34,212 bases of DNA from Micromonospora sp. MP36 (GCF_008119785.1 NZ_VSFA01000077.1:1-34212), one strand, 5' to 3'; shown: positions 1 through 8,204, numbered from the stretch's first letter. Program-made: numbers and translations. Notes: a model not told the origin generated them from the sequence alone.

Positions 1-929
1 TGGAAGGGCCAGGTGTGGCCGGGCCTTCCACGCAAGCGCCCGGGCGGGTGGCGCCGGGGGTGGGATGGAGGAGGGCCCCGCCCCCCGGGGCGGCGGTAAG
101 GAGGTAGAAACCGCCGGTGAAGTTCATCGAGCCGCCCCGGATGTTCTTCACGAACACTCCGGACTGGAACTCGATCTTGCAGTCTCGGAACCAGAAGTTG
201 AGGAACTGGTCCTGCTGGCTCGCGCTCGATGTCATGCCGATGACCAGGAAGGCGTCGGAGTAGGTGCCGCCCACCTGGCAGTGATCCCAGCCCATCTCAC
301 TGTTGAGGTTGGAGGTGGTGGTCGGGCCGTCCAGCCCGATGCCGCGCTTCCACGATCCGCGCCACTCCACGTCGGTGTACCAGGTGTCCTGCACACCGTA
401 CGAGGCCGAGGAGTACGCGTAGCAGAAGCTCGATGTCGCGTTGGTGCTGGTGAAGGTGAGGCCCGAAATGCGCACGTTCTTGTAGCGCTGGTAGTTCGTC
501 CACAACGTCGTGTCATTGGTCGACGGCGAGTAGACGATACGGGACAGCCGCTTGCCGTACCCGGTGATCGCGATGCCGTCGATGATGCCGCCGTTGCCCG
601 CGCCGTCCACGCTCGGCAGCAACGAGTCGGGCTGGGTCAGCAAGTATGTGCCCGGCGGGATGACCAGCACCTTCTTCGGGATCGCGCCGGAAATCGGGGC
701 CGCTTGGAAGGAGGCGAGGACTTCGGCGGCGGCCGCCCGGAACGCGGTGTCGCTCGGGGTTGCGCCGGTGGGGTCCGCGCCCTTGCTGATGACGTCAACG
801 CTGTACGGATCGTCGCCCGCCCCGGCCGCGTACGCCGGGGCCGCCGGCCGCCAGCGCGCCGGCCGTGACACCCGCCCCGACCGTCGCGGCCCCGCGTAGC
901 AGTGATCGTCGGTCGTGTCCGCCTGGCAT
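1..929 (-). pseudogene. Secreted right-handed beta-helix (pectate-lyase-3-like) protein, frameshifted and cut by the window edge
   Basis: The ATG at 929 has a good ribosome site (GGGGGAGGT) and opens a Tat-type signal peptide (DRRSLLRGAATVGAG, then ALAAGGP). That frame stops at 795. The mature protein is in another minus frame from about 838: it begins PAYAAGAGDDPYSV, continues GADPTGATPSDTAF and PPGTYLL, and stays open to position 1. One base too many in the GGCGGCCCCGG run near 836-846 would explain the switch. The GADPTG..SDTAF opening followed by a PPGTY strand is typical of pectate-lyase-3/GH28-like beta-helix proteins, which bind or cleave polysaccharides outside the cell; the substrate cannot be told. 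The last 25 or so codons before the window edge are Pro/Gly-rich and look less like a beta helix. The shift could be a real mutation or a sequencing error. Confidence 0.7.
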
Positions 930-954
930 CGCACATACCTCCCCCGGTGCCCCC

Positions 955-968
955 TGTAAACGATTCCA
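955..968. promoter_or_regulatory. Candidate LacI-family operator upstream of the beta-helix gene
   Basis: The sequence TGTAAACGATTCCA is an imperfect palindrome around a central CG, the layout of LacI-family operators in actinobacteria (typical core GGAAACGTTTCC; 10 of 12 bases agree here). It lies 26 bases before the ATG at 929, where a repressor could block transcription. Sugar-responsive LacI repressors commonly control polysaccharide-degrading enzymes, which fits the gene. This is a motif match only. Confidence 0.35.
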
Positions 969-1060
969 AATCCGACCACGGATCCGATGTGGACGCAATG
1001 GCGGCGCTGGTCCGGCCGGGGTAAGCGGTCAGCGTACGTAGTCTGGGCCCACGATGTGCC

Positions 1061-1273
1061 CTAGGCGACGCGACGGCCAGTGGTGCGCGGCCGGGCGGTC
1101 GGCTCAGCCGGCAGCACCTCGACGTCGAACCCGGCCCGGGCGAACACCTCGATCGCCCGCCACTCGGCGGCACCGAGGGCTGCTCCGGCCGGGTCGGCAT
1201 CGAGCAGCGCGGTCACCAGGCAGCCGGCGCAGCTCGCGCCGCGAATCCGGCAACTGTCGCAGTCGATCAGCAT
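1061..1273 (-). CDS. Small Cys-rich protein, unknown function
   Basis: A 70-residue protein starting at the ATG at 1273, directly preceded by AGGAGG. It opens MLIDCDSCRIRG and has four cysteines in its first 20 residues (CxxC, then CxxC after GAS), followed by an Ala-rich region containing LGAAEWRAIEVFARAGFDVEVL. The paired CxxC motifs suggest a zinc or iron-sulfur knuckle, though no known family is recognised with certainty. The reading frame extends upstream to a GTG at 1345, but that extension (Arg-rich, low complexity) lies too close to the -10 box to be well placed for translation. The promoter resembles a DNA-damage type promoter, shared with two other genes in the window. Confidence 0.65.
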   Translation of the reverse strand: MLIDCDSCRIRGASCAGCLVTALLDADPAGAALGAAEWRAIEVFARAGFDVEVLPAEPTARPRTTGRRVA

Positions 1274-1349
1274 CCGTCCTCCTGACGCCCGGCGTCGGCG
1301 GCGGGCGGGGGACGTCACCGTCACCCACCGGCCACCTTCGGTCACCGTG

Positions 1350-1371
1350 ACGCTACGGCAGGGGTGTGACA
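1350..1371 (-). promoter_or_regulatory. RecA-NDp-like promoter of the small Cys-rich gene
   Basis: On the minus strand TGTC (1371-1368) is followed by ACAC, eight bases, and TAGCGT (1355-1350). This is the spacing of the LexA/RecA-independent damage promoter of actinobacteria (TTGTCRGTG-N8-TANNNT, activated by PafBC in mycobacteria). The GTG part of the upstream element is not matched. Transcription would start near 1343, leaving a leader of about 70 bases. Confidence 0.4.
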
Positions 1372-1418
1372 GAACCGGACAACGAGGCAGCAGCCGCCTC
1401 GAATCCGATCATCAAGCG

Positions 1419-2870
1419 TCAGGACCGGGCGAGCCGCCGCAGCAACGAGTCGGCGCCCAGCGGGTACGCACCGTGCCGACGTACCCCGTCGGCGACCTCG
1501 CGGTCGGAGGAGACCACCACCACCGGCCGGCCCGGCGGCTCGGCGCGGACCAGCCGGCGGATCAGCTCGTCCGCGGTCTCCCCCTTGCGGGAGAAGAGCA
1601 CCCGCACCCCGCGCGGCGCCGGCGGCAGCCCGTGGATCCGCTCCGCGCCGTCGAAGACCACGGTGACCTCGTCCCCGGTCTGCGCGGCGATCCCGCCCAG
1701 CCCGCTGATCAACCGCTTGCGCTGCTGCTCCAGTGACATCTCGCCGAAGCCGCGCTTGGTGACGTTGTAGCCGTCCACCACGAGGTGCGCCTTGGGCAGG
1801 GCGAGCAACTGGTCCAGCCGGGCCGGGTCGTCGGTGTCCCGGGCGCGGGCCGCCGCACCGGCCGGGGTGGCCGCCGCCTGGTCGGCGAAGGCGTCCGCGA
1901 CGAAGTCCGCGGGCAGCTTGTCCACCGGGTCGAGGGCCAGCTCGCGCCGCAATCCGACCGCTGCCTGCCCGATGGTCTCCAGCAGCAGCCACAACTTCGC
2001 GTCGTCGACCGAACGGGCCTCCTTGGCGGTGGCCCGGGCCACCCCCGCCGCGGCCTCCGCCTCGGCCAGCCGGGCCCGAACCCGACGCAGCTCGGCGTCC
2101 GCGTCGGCCGCCGCCCGGGCCGCCCGGCCCCGCTCGGTGGCGAGCAGCTCGCTGGCCTTGCGTTCCCGGGCCTGGGTCTCCCGCAGCGCCCGGGCCAGCT
2201 GGCGGGCCTCCTCGCGGAGCTGCCCCAGCTCCTCCCGGACCCGGGCGAGCTCGTCGCGCAGCTTCTCCGCCTCCACCCGGGCCACAGCCCGGTCGTGCTC
2301 GGCGCGGGTGGCCCGCTGCTCGGCCTCCCGGACCAGCTCGGCCACCACCGCGCTGTCCGCCTCGGCACGCACCGCCGCGCCACTCGCCTCGATCAGGTCC
2401 CGCCAGCCGCGCGGCCGGGCCAGGTAGGCCAGGGCGGCCACCTCGACCGGGTCGGCGGCGGCCGGAGCGGTCCCCTCCACCACGGCCGTGCCGAGATCGC
2501 CGGCGTCGGCCAGCACCCGCGCGGTGACCCGCTGCCGGAACAGCGGGTCGGCGGTGAGCTGGGCGGCGATGGCCGGGGCGCCCAGGCGGGCCCGCCGGTT
2601 GGGGGCGAACTTGGCGATCCGGCGCAGCGGAACGGGCACCTCGTCGGCCGGCAGCCCGGGCAGCACGGCGGCGGTGAGCGCCACGATCCGCTGCCGGACC
2701 GGCTCGGGCAGGCTGGGCTCCGGCTCGGGCGGTGCCCCCTGGCCGGCGTGGGCCCCGCCGACGTCCGCGGTGGCCGGGCCCGGCGCGTCCGGGTCCTCAC
2801 CGACGGGGTGCACGGCGGCCACCAGCTCCTCCTCGGAGGAGTGGTCGTCGTACGGCTCGGTGAGGGGCAT
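1419..2870 (-). CDS. NYN-domain (PIN-like) putative RNA nuclease with coiled coil
   Basis: A 483-residue protein. The first 75 or so residues are acidic and Pro-rich, probably disordered. A helical domain follows (about 60-175), then a long Glu/Arg/Ala-rich coiled coil (about 180-295; AEKLRDELARVREELGQLR). The C-terminal third (about 350-480) is a YacP/NYN domain with the conserved acidic residues in HLVVDGYNV, VVFDGAE, TADELI and SSDREV, which form a PIN-like metal site for cutting RNA. Related actinobacterial proteins are annotated as RNA-binding or NYN-domain proteins; the substrate is unknown. The ATG at 2870 is preceded by a weak GGGAGA. It is divergent from the nuclease gene at 2999, with 128 bases between them. 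Confidence 0.85.
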   Translation of the reverse strand: MPLTEPYDDHSSEEELVAAVHPVGEDPDAPGPATADVGGAHAGQGAPPEPEPSLPEPVRQRIVALTAAVLPGLPADEVPVPLRRIAKFAPNRRARLGAPAIAAQLTADPLFRQRVTARVLADAGDLGTAVVEGTAPAAADPVEVAALAYLARPRGWRDLIEASGAAVRAEADSAVVAELVREAEQRATRAEHDRAVARVEAEKLRDELARVREELGQLREEARQLARALRETQARERKASELLATERGRAARAAADADAELRRVRARLAEAEAAAGVARATAKEARSVDDAKLWLLLETIGQAAVGLRRELALDPVDKLPADFVADAFADQAAATPAGAAARARDTDDPARLDQLLALPKAHLVVDGYNVTKRGFGEMSLEQQRKRLISGLGGIAAQTGDEVTVVFDGAERIHGLPPAPRGVRVLFSRKGETADELIRRLVRAEPPGRPVVVVSSDREVADGVRRHGAYPLGADSLLRRLARS

Positions 2871-2969
2871 GTGGCAAGTCTCCCACCGCGGACGGGCTCA
2901 CCGCCCGGTGAGTGAGCCGATCTCTCATCCTAAGCCCCGTGGTGACCCCTGGGGCGGGAGGGACGGGAG

Positions 2970-2991
2970 TGTCGGACCCGGCCGCTAGCGT
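2970..2991 (+). promoter_or_regulatory. RecA-NDp-like DNA-damage promoter
   Basis: TGTC (2970-2973), GGAC, eight bases, then TAGCGT (2986-2991). The TGTC-N12-TANNNT layout matches the RecA/LexA-independent damage promoter used by PafBC-controlled repair genes in actinobacteria. TAGCGT ends seven bases before the GTG at 2999, so the transcript would begin at or next to that start codon (leaderless). Confidence 0.55.
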
Positions 2992-2998
2992 GCGCCGG

Positions 2999-4756
2999 GT
3001 GACGCGAGCGGAGTACGTCCAGGAGGCGCTGGCCGGCCTGGACCGGGCGGCGGGCTCGGGGGTCGACCCCGCGCTGCCGCTCTACGCGACCACCTTCGTG
3101 GTGGTCGACCTGGAGACCACCGGCGGCGCGCCGGACGGCGGCGGGATCACCGAGATCGGCGCCGTGAAGGTCCGCGGCGGCGAGGAGCTGGGTGTGCTCG
3201 CCACCCTGGTCAACCCAGGGGCGCCGATCCCGCCGTTCATCACCGTGCTGACCGGCATCACCCAGGCCATGGTGCTCCCCGCCCCGCCGATCGAGCAGGT
3301 GCTGCCGAGCTTCCTGGAGTTCATCTCCGACGCCGTGCTGGTCGCCCACAACGCCCCGTACGACGTCGGCTTCCTCAAGGCGGCCTGCGCGAAGCACGGC
3401 TACCGCTGGCCCAACCCGCGGGTGCTGGACACCGCGGCGCTGGCCCGCCGGGTGCTCACCCGTGACGAGGTGCCCAACCGCAGGCTGGGCACCCTCGCGG
3501 CCTACTTCCGCACCGCCACCCAGCCGACCCACCGCGCGCTGGACGACGCCAAGGCCACCGTCGACGTGCTGCACGGGCTGATCGGGCGGCTCGGCGGGCA
3601 CCGGGTCGACACCATCGGCGAGGCGATCGAGTTCGCCCGGGCGGTCACCCCCACCCAGCGCCGCAAGCGGCACCTCGCCGACGGGCTGCCGAAGGTGCCC
3701 GGGGTCTACATCTTCCGGGCCGCCGACGACCGGCCGCTCTACGTCGGCACCTCCGGCGACATCGCCACCCGGGTCCGCAGCTACTTCACCGCCGCCGAGA
3801 AGCGGGCCCGGATCTCCGAGATGCTGGCCGCCGCCGAGCGGGTCGAGGCCGTGGAGTGCGCCCACTCGCTGGAGGCCGAGGTCCGCGAGCTGCGGCTGAT
3901 CGCCGCGCACGCGCCGCCGTACAACCGGCGCTCGAAGTACCCGGAACGGCAGGTCTGGCTGAAGCTCACCGACGAGGCGTATCCCCGGCTGTCCATCGTG
4001 CGCGACCTCGCCCCCACCGACACCGCCTACCTGGGCCCGTTCCGCTCGAAGCAGGCCGCCGAGCTGGCCGCCGCCGGCTTCCACGACGCCGTGCCGCTGC
4101 GCCAGTGCACGCACCGGCTCTCCCGGCGCACCACCATGCCGGCCTGCGCGCTGGCCGAGCTGGGTCGCTGCCCGGCACCCTGCGAGCACCGGATCACCCC
4201 GGAGGAATACGACCACCGCGCCGCCGCCCCGTTCCGGACCGCCACCACCAGCGACCCGCAGGTGGTGGTGGACGCCCTGCTCGCCCGGATCGAGGTGCTC
4301 TCCCGTGCCCAGCGGTACGAGGAGGCCGCGGTGGTCCGCGGCCGGCTGACCGCGGTGCTGCGCGCGGCGGTACGGATGCAACGCCTGGCCGCGCTGACCG
4401 GCATCACCGAGCTGGCCGCCGCCCGCCCGGCCGCCCGCGGCGGCTGGGAGCTGGCCCTGGTCCGGTACGGCCGGCTCGCCGGCGCCGGTGTATCCCCGCC
4501 GGGTGTCCATCCGCGACCGACCATCAACGCGATCCGGGCCACCGCCGAGACCGTCCTGCCCGGCCATGGTCCGGTGCCTCGGGCCTCCGCCGAGGAGACC
4601 GAACGCATCCTGTCCTGGTTGGAGCGACCGGAGACCCGGCTGGTGGAAATCTCCTCCGGCTGGGCGTCACCGATCACCGGCGCGGGCCGGTTCCGTGACC
4701 TGTTGACCAAGGCGGAGAACGGGGCATCCCATCAACTCTCGACCGAACGCCCATGA
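2999..4756 (+). CDS. DEDDh 3'-5' exonuclease fused to GIY-YIG/UvrC-like endonuclease
   Basis: A 585-residue protein with two nuclease modules, like M. tuberculosis Rv2191. Residues 30-200 are a DnaQ-type exonuclease: VVVDLETTGG (Asp, Glu of motif I), AHNAPYDVGF (motif II), HRALDDAKA (His and Asp of motif III). Residues 220-300 are a GIY-YIG domain (VPGVYIF, LYVGTSGDIATR), followed by a UvrC-like region with CALAELGRCPAPCE and a UVR-like helix (AQRYEEAAVVRGRL). The fusion suggests a DNA repair enzyme that incises damaged DNA and then trims it. The start is uncertain: GTG 2999 is chosen because the promoter ends seven bases before it. A GTG at 2969 with an upstream GGGAGGG would add ten residues but would lie inside the promoter. 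Confidence 0.9.
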   Translation: MTRAEYVQEALAGLDRAAGSGVDPALPLYATTFVVVDLETTGGAPDGGGITEIGAVKVRGGEELGVLATLVNPGAPIPPFITVLTGITQAMVLPAPPIEQVLPSFLEFISDAVLVAHNAPYDVGFLKAACAKHGYRWPNPRVLDTAALARRVLTRDEVPNRRLGTLAAYFRTATQPTHRALDDAKATVDVLHGLIGRLGGHRVDTIGEAIEFARAVTPTQRRKRHLADGLPKVPGVYIFRAADDRPLYVGTSGDIATRVRSYFTAAEKRARISEMLAAAERVEAVECAHSLEAEVRELRLIAAHAPPYNRRSKYPERQVWLKLTDEAYPRLSIVRDLAPTDTAYLGPFRSKQAAELAAAGFHDAVPLRQCTHRLSRRTTMPACALAELGRCPAPCEHRITPEEYDHRAAAPFRTATTSDPQVVVDALLARIEVLSRAQRYEEAAVVRGRLTAVLRAAVRMQRLAALTGITELAAARPAARGGWELALVRYGRLAGAGVSPPGVHPRPTINAIRATAETVLPGHGPVPRASAEETERILSWLERPETRLVEISSGWASPITGAGRFRDLLTKAENGASHQLSTERP

Positions 4757-4883
4757 CCAACTGTCCGATCGGATGACGTCACCTCCCTTAGGCTGTTAGA
4801 GAAGTGCAGTCCTGCCCGTTTCGCGGGCCTGCTCCCGGTCGCCGGTCCCGGCGGCCCGGGGCCGGGGTGAGGAGGTGTCCCAG

Positions 4884-6674
4884 GTGGACGTCGACGCCGG
4901 ACACGGCGCCGCCCTGGGCGGCGCGCTTCCGACCCAGCCCGGGGAGCTGCCGCTGACCCGCCGGCTGCGCTCCCTGCTCACCTGGCCCACCACCGACAGC
5001 GACCCGGTCACCGCGCTGGTCCGCGCCCATCGCGGCATCCACGCCAGCGCCGACGCCTCGGTGCTCCGGCGGGCGTACACCATCGCCGAGAACATGCACC
5101 GCGGCCAGTTCCGCAAGAGCGGCGAGCCGTACATCACCCATCCGCTGGCGGTCGCCCAGATCTGCGCGGACCTCGGGATGGACACCATCACCCTGGTCGC
5201 CTCGCTGCTGCACGACACCGTGGAGGACACCCGCTACACCCTCCAGGCGCTGCAGGAGGACTTCGGCCGCGAGGTGGCCCACCTGGTCGACGGGGTGACC
5301 AAGTTCGACAAGGCGTTCTACGGCAAGGCCGCCGAGGCGGAGACGGTCCGCAAGATGATCGTCGCGGCCGGCAAGGACGTCCGGGTGCTGATCATCAAGC
5401 TGGCCGACCGGCTGCACAACATGCGCACCCTCGGCGTACGCTCCGCCGCCTCCCGGGAACGCATCGCCCGCAAGACCCAGGAGGTGCTCGTCCCGCTCTG
5501 TGACCGGCTGGGCATCCAGACCCTCAAACGCGAGCTGGACGACGTGGTGCTGCTGCATCTGCAGCCGGAGGAGCACGCCCGGATCGCCCGGCACGTGCAC
5601 GACCGGCCGGGCTGGGACGCGTACCTCGACGACGTGGTGGCGAAGACCAGGGTCGCGTTGCGCCGCAGCCGGGTCGACGCGGAGGTCTCCCCCCGCCCCC
5701 GGCACCTCTACTCGATCTGGAAGGACACCGTGGCCGGCGGCCACACCGCCCCGTACGACCTGCCCCGCATCGCCATCGTGGTGGACGGCCCGGCCACCGA
5801 CTGTTACGCGGCGCTCGGCGCGGTGCACGGGCTCTGGCGGCCGGTGCCGGGCCGCTTCAAGGACTTCATCGCCTCCCCCAAGAACAACCTCTACCGCTCG
5901 CTGCACACCAGCGTCTGCGGCCCGCAGGACCGGACGGTCGAGGTGCTGATCCGCACCGAGGAGATGCACCGCTCCGCCGAGTACGGCATCGCCGCCCACT
6001 ACCGCTTCCCCCGGGCCACCGGGCGCGCCGCCGACCGGGCGGACGAGCTGGCCTGGCTGCGCCGGGTGCTCGACTGGGAGCAGGAGACGGTCGACCCGAT
6101 GCAGTTCATGGAGTCGTTGCGCTGCGACCTGGCGGAGGCGCAGATCCAGGTGGTCGCCGACGGGCGGCAGATCGTCCTGCCGGCCGGCGCCAGCCCGGTC
6201 GACCTCGCGTACGAGCTGGGCCGGGAGCGGGGCGACCACTGCCTGGCCGCGCGGATCAACGGACGGCTGGCCCCGCTCTCCTCCGAGCTGGAGGACGGCG
6301 ACGTCGTGGAGATCTTCACCGAGAGCGACGCGGAGAGCGGCTTCGAGGCCGACGTCGCGCCGCGCGGACCGCGGCGGGAGTGGCTGCGCTTCGTGAAGTC
6401 GCCGCACGCCCAGATGCAGATCAGCCGCTGGTTCGCCGAGCACACCGAGCCGGGCATCTCGATCGCCGACAAGGTACGCCTCGGCCGGGCCAGCATCGGT
6501 CTGGCGCTGCGCCAGCACGACCGGGGGCTGGCCAGCGACCTGCCGCTGCTGCGGCTCTCCGAGGAGCTGGGCTACCCCGACCTGGAGACCATGCTGGTGG
6601 CGGTCTTCGACCGGGCCGTCGAGCCGGACACGGTGGTCCAGCAACTCATCGATCTGGTCGACCACCGGCAGTAG
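4884..6674 (+). CDS. RelA/SpoT-family (p)ppGpp enzyme, short form lacking ACT domain
   Basis: A 596-residue RSH protein. The HD hydrolase domain (about 55-210) is complete, with HPLAVA, LLHDTVEDT and LADRLHNMRT. The synthetase domain (about 255-390) has GRFKDFIASP (RxKD, as in bifunctional enzymes), YRSLHTSV and VEVLIRTEEMH. A TGS domain (about 415-475) follows, then a helical region. The ACT domain and zinc-finger region of full-length Rel (about 790 residues) are missing. In the synthetase the usual DLxAxR strand reads DLPRIAIVV, so the Arg after the catalytic Asp seems lost; hydrolysis may dominate. It is probably a paralogue of the main Rel, comparable to Streptomyces RshA. GTG 4884 was chosen for AGGAGG (4870-4875) eight bases upstream; a GTG at 4875 overlaps that site. 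Confidence 0.88.
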   Translation: MDVDAGHGAALGGALPTQPGELPLTRRLRSLLTWPTTDSDPVTALVRAHRGIHASADASVLRRAYTIAENMHRGQFRKSGEPYITHPLAVAQICADLGMDTITLVASLLHDTVEDTRYTLQALQEDFGREVAHLVDGVTKFDKAFYGKAAEAETVRKMIVAAGKDVRVLIIKLADRLHNMRTLGVRSAASRERIARKTQEVLVPLCDRLGIQTLKRELDDVVLLHLQPEEHARIARHVHDRPGWDAYLDDVVAKTRVALRRSRVDAEVSPRPRHLYSIWKDTVAGGHTAPYDLPRIAIVVDGPATDCYAALGAVHGLWRPVPGRFKDFIASPKNNLYRSLHTSVCGPQDRTVEVLIRTEEMHRSAEYGIAAHYRFPRATGRAADRADELAWLRRVLDWEQETVDPMQFMESLRCDLAEAQIQVVADGRQIVLPAGASPVDLAYELGRERGDHCLAARINGRLAPLSSELEDGDVVEIFTESDAESGFEADVAPRGPRREWLRFVKSPHAQMQISRWFAEHTEPGISIADKVRLGRASIGLALRQHDRGLASDLPLLRLSEELGYPDLETMLVAVFDRAVEPDTVVQQLIDLVDHRQ

Positions 6675-6710
6675 GTGAACGCCGCTCATCCGGCGGGGCC
6701 GCCCGGCCAC

Positions 6711-6716
6711 TAGCCT
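6711..6716 (+). promoter_or_regulatory. -10 box (TAGCCT) of the Nudix gene
   Basis: TAGCCT lies six bases before the ATG at 6723, the spacing expected for a leaderless transcript. The intervening bases GGAGGC could instead act as a close ribosome site on a longer transcript. Confidence 0.4.
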
Positions 6717-6722
6717 GGAGGC

Positions 6723-7259
6723 ATGATCCCCCGCGCGCGTGCCACCGGACGGGCCATCGGCTACCAGCTCTTCTACCGTCTCCCCGTCCCGCTGCGCCGT
6801 CGGCTGGTGCGCCTCGCCGTGCCGAAGTACATCGTCGGTGCCGTCACGCTGGTCCGGGACGCCGAGGCCGACGGCGTGGGGCGGATCCTGCTGCTGCGCC
6901 AGCCGCCCGGCTACAGCTGGACGCTCCCGGCGGGCCTGCTGCAGCGCGGCGAGGCTCCGGTGGTCGGCGCGGCCCGCGAGCTGTACGAGGAGTCGGGCAT
7001 CCGGCTCTCCCCCGACCGGCTCCGCCCCGCCGTCCCGAACGCCGTGGTGCACGCCAAGGGCTGGGTGGACGTGGTCTTCGAGACCGAGGTGCCGGCCTCG
7101 ACCACGGAGCTGACCGTGGACGGGGCCGAGGTCTTCGAGGCGGCCTGGCATCCGCTGGACGACCTGCCGCGGCTGAGCCGGGCGACCGCCAACCTGCTCG
7201 GCCACTACGGCATCGGCCCGCGTGCCGGCGAGGTCCCGCCGGCGCCGCCGGCCGCGTGA
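6723..7259 (+). CDS. Nudix hydrolase
   Basis: A 178-residue protein with a complete Nudix box at about residues 74-96: GLLQRGEAPVVGAARELYEE followed by SGI, fitting Gx5Ex7REUxEExGU. Such enzymes split nucleoside diphosphates linked to another group and need Mg2+. The N-terminus is basic and hydrophobic (YQLFYRLPVPLRRRLVRLAVP), which might place it at a membrane or be a structural helix. The substrate cannot be told from the sequence. Its TGA overlaps the GTG of the nucleotidyltransferase gene by four bases, so the two are probably translated together; a role in sugar-nucleotide or nucleotide turnover is possible. Confidence 0.9.
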   Translation: MIPRARATGRAIGYQLFYRLPVPLRRRLVRLAVPKYIVGAVTLVRDAEADGVGRILLLRQPPGYSWTLPAGLLQRGEAPVVGAARELYEESGIRLSPDRLRPAVPNAVVHAKGWVDVVFETEVPASTTELTVDGAEVFEAAWHPLDDLPRLSRATANLLGHYGIGPRAGEVPPAPPAA

Positions 7260-8191
7260 CCGGCCCGCGTCCCGGCCCCACCGGGGCGGGCGGTCCGAGC
7301 GGCGCGACGGGTGCCGGCTGGCGGGCGGCGGTGGACGTCTGCGCGGTGGTGCTCGCCGCGGGCGAGGGCACGCGGCTGCGCCCGCTCACCGAGCGGCTGC
7401 CCAAGGCGCTCTGCCCGGTCGGCAACGTGCCGTTGCTGGACCGGGCCCTCGACCGGCTGGCCGCGCTGGGCCTGGCCGGCCCGGAGCGGGTTGCGGTGAA
7501 CGCCTGCTATCTGGGCGACCAGGTGGTCGCGCACGTGGGCGAACGGGCGCACCTGTCGGTCGAGCCGGGCGCCCCGCTGGGCACTGCGGGTGGGCTGGGC
7601 CGGCTGCGGGACTGGATCGCCGGGCGGGGCGTGCTGGTCGGCAACGCCGACGCGTACCTGGCCGACCCGGACGCCCCGCCGGGGCCGGACGTCGCGGCGT
7701 TGCTGGACGGCTGGGACGGGCGGAGCGTACGCCTGCTCGGTCAGCCCGCCGCGGACCCGGCGGCCCCCGGCACGTTCAGCGGCCACGTGTTCGTCGGGTT
7801 CTCGCTGCTGCCCTGGCGGCTGGTCCGCGACCTGCCGGCCACCTTCGGGGACCTGGTCCGGGCCGTGTGGCGGCCGGCGGAGGCCGCCGGCGCGCTGACC
7901 GTGGTGCCCTACCGGGGCACCTTCTACGACACCGGCACTCCGGCCGACTACCTGGCGGCGAACCTGCACGCGGCCGGCGACGGCAGCCTGCTCGACCCGA
8001 GCGCCACGGTCACCGGCCGGGTGGCGCGGTCGGTGGTCGGCGCGGGCGCGGTGGTCCGGGGCACGGCCACCCGGGCGGTGGTCTGGCCCGGGGCGACGGT
8101 CGGGCCGGAGGAACGGCTCACCGAGGCGATCCGGGCCGGCACGGACCTGACCGTCCCGGCCGGCGGGATCCCCGAGCCGGGGACGGCCTGA
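7256..8191 (+). CDS. Sugar-1-phosphate nucleotidyltransferase-like protein
   Basis: A 311-residue protein of the NTP-transferase family. After a Gly/Pro-rich leader of about 30 residues comes the signature VVLAAGEGTRLRPLTERLPK with ALCPVGN, which binds the NTP. VGNADAYL supplies the metal-binding Asp region, and GTFYDTGTPADYL matches the end of the catalytic domain of RmlA/mannose-1-phosphate guanylyltransferase-like enzymes. The C-terminus (ATVTGRVARSVVGAGAVVRG) is a short left-handed beta-helix stretch. It probably activates a sugar phosphate to a nucleotide sugar; which sugar is unknown. GTG 7256 is preferred because it forms a GTGA overlap with the Nudix gene; a GTG at 7331 would remove the low-complexity leader and is a real alternative. 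Confidence 0.85.
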   Translation: MTGPRPGPTGAGGPSGATGAGWRAAVDVCAVVLAAGEGTRLRPLTERLPKALCPVGNVPLLDRALDRLAALGLAGPERVAVNACYLGDQVVAHVGERAHLSVEPGAPLGTAGGLGRLRDWIAGRGVLVGNADAYLADPDAPPGPDVAALLDGWDGRSVRLLGQPAADPAAPGTFSGHVFVGFSLLPWRLVRDLPATFGDLVRAVWRPAEAAGALTVVPYRGTFYDTGTPADYLAANLHAAGDGSLLDPSATVTGRVARSVVGAGAVVRGTATRAVVWPGATVGPEERLTEAIRAGTDLTVPAGGIPEPGTA

Positions 8192-8204
8192 CCGGACGAA
8201 CCTC

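Noticed and set aside
1..30. Near-perfect palindrome TGGAAGG..CC / GG.CCTTCCA at the left edge
   Set aside because: It could be a terminator or part of a coding region, but it lies at the window edge inside an open frame and nothing else supports a role.
1274..1345. GTG 1345 as start of the small Cys-rich protein
   Set aside because: Only four bases separate it from the -10 box and the added residues are Arg-rich low complexity; ATG 1273 has AGGAGG.
2969..2998. GTG 2969 as start of the nuclease gene
   Set aside because: It has a good upstream GGGAGGG, but the codons it adds coincide with the TGTC-N12-TAGCGT promoter; GTG 2999 is better placed. Not fully excluded.
4788..7205. Long open frame of 805 codons on the minus strand
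   Set aside because: It is antisense to the RSH and Nudix genes, which have clear conserved motifs; long antisense frames are expected at this GC content.
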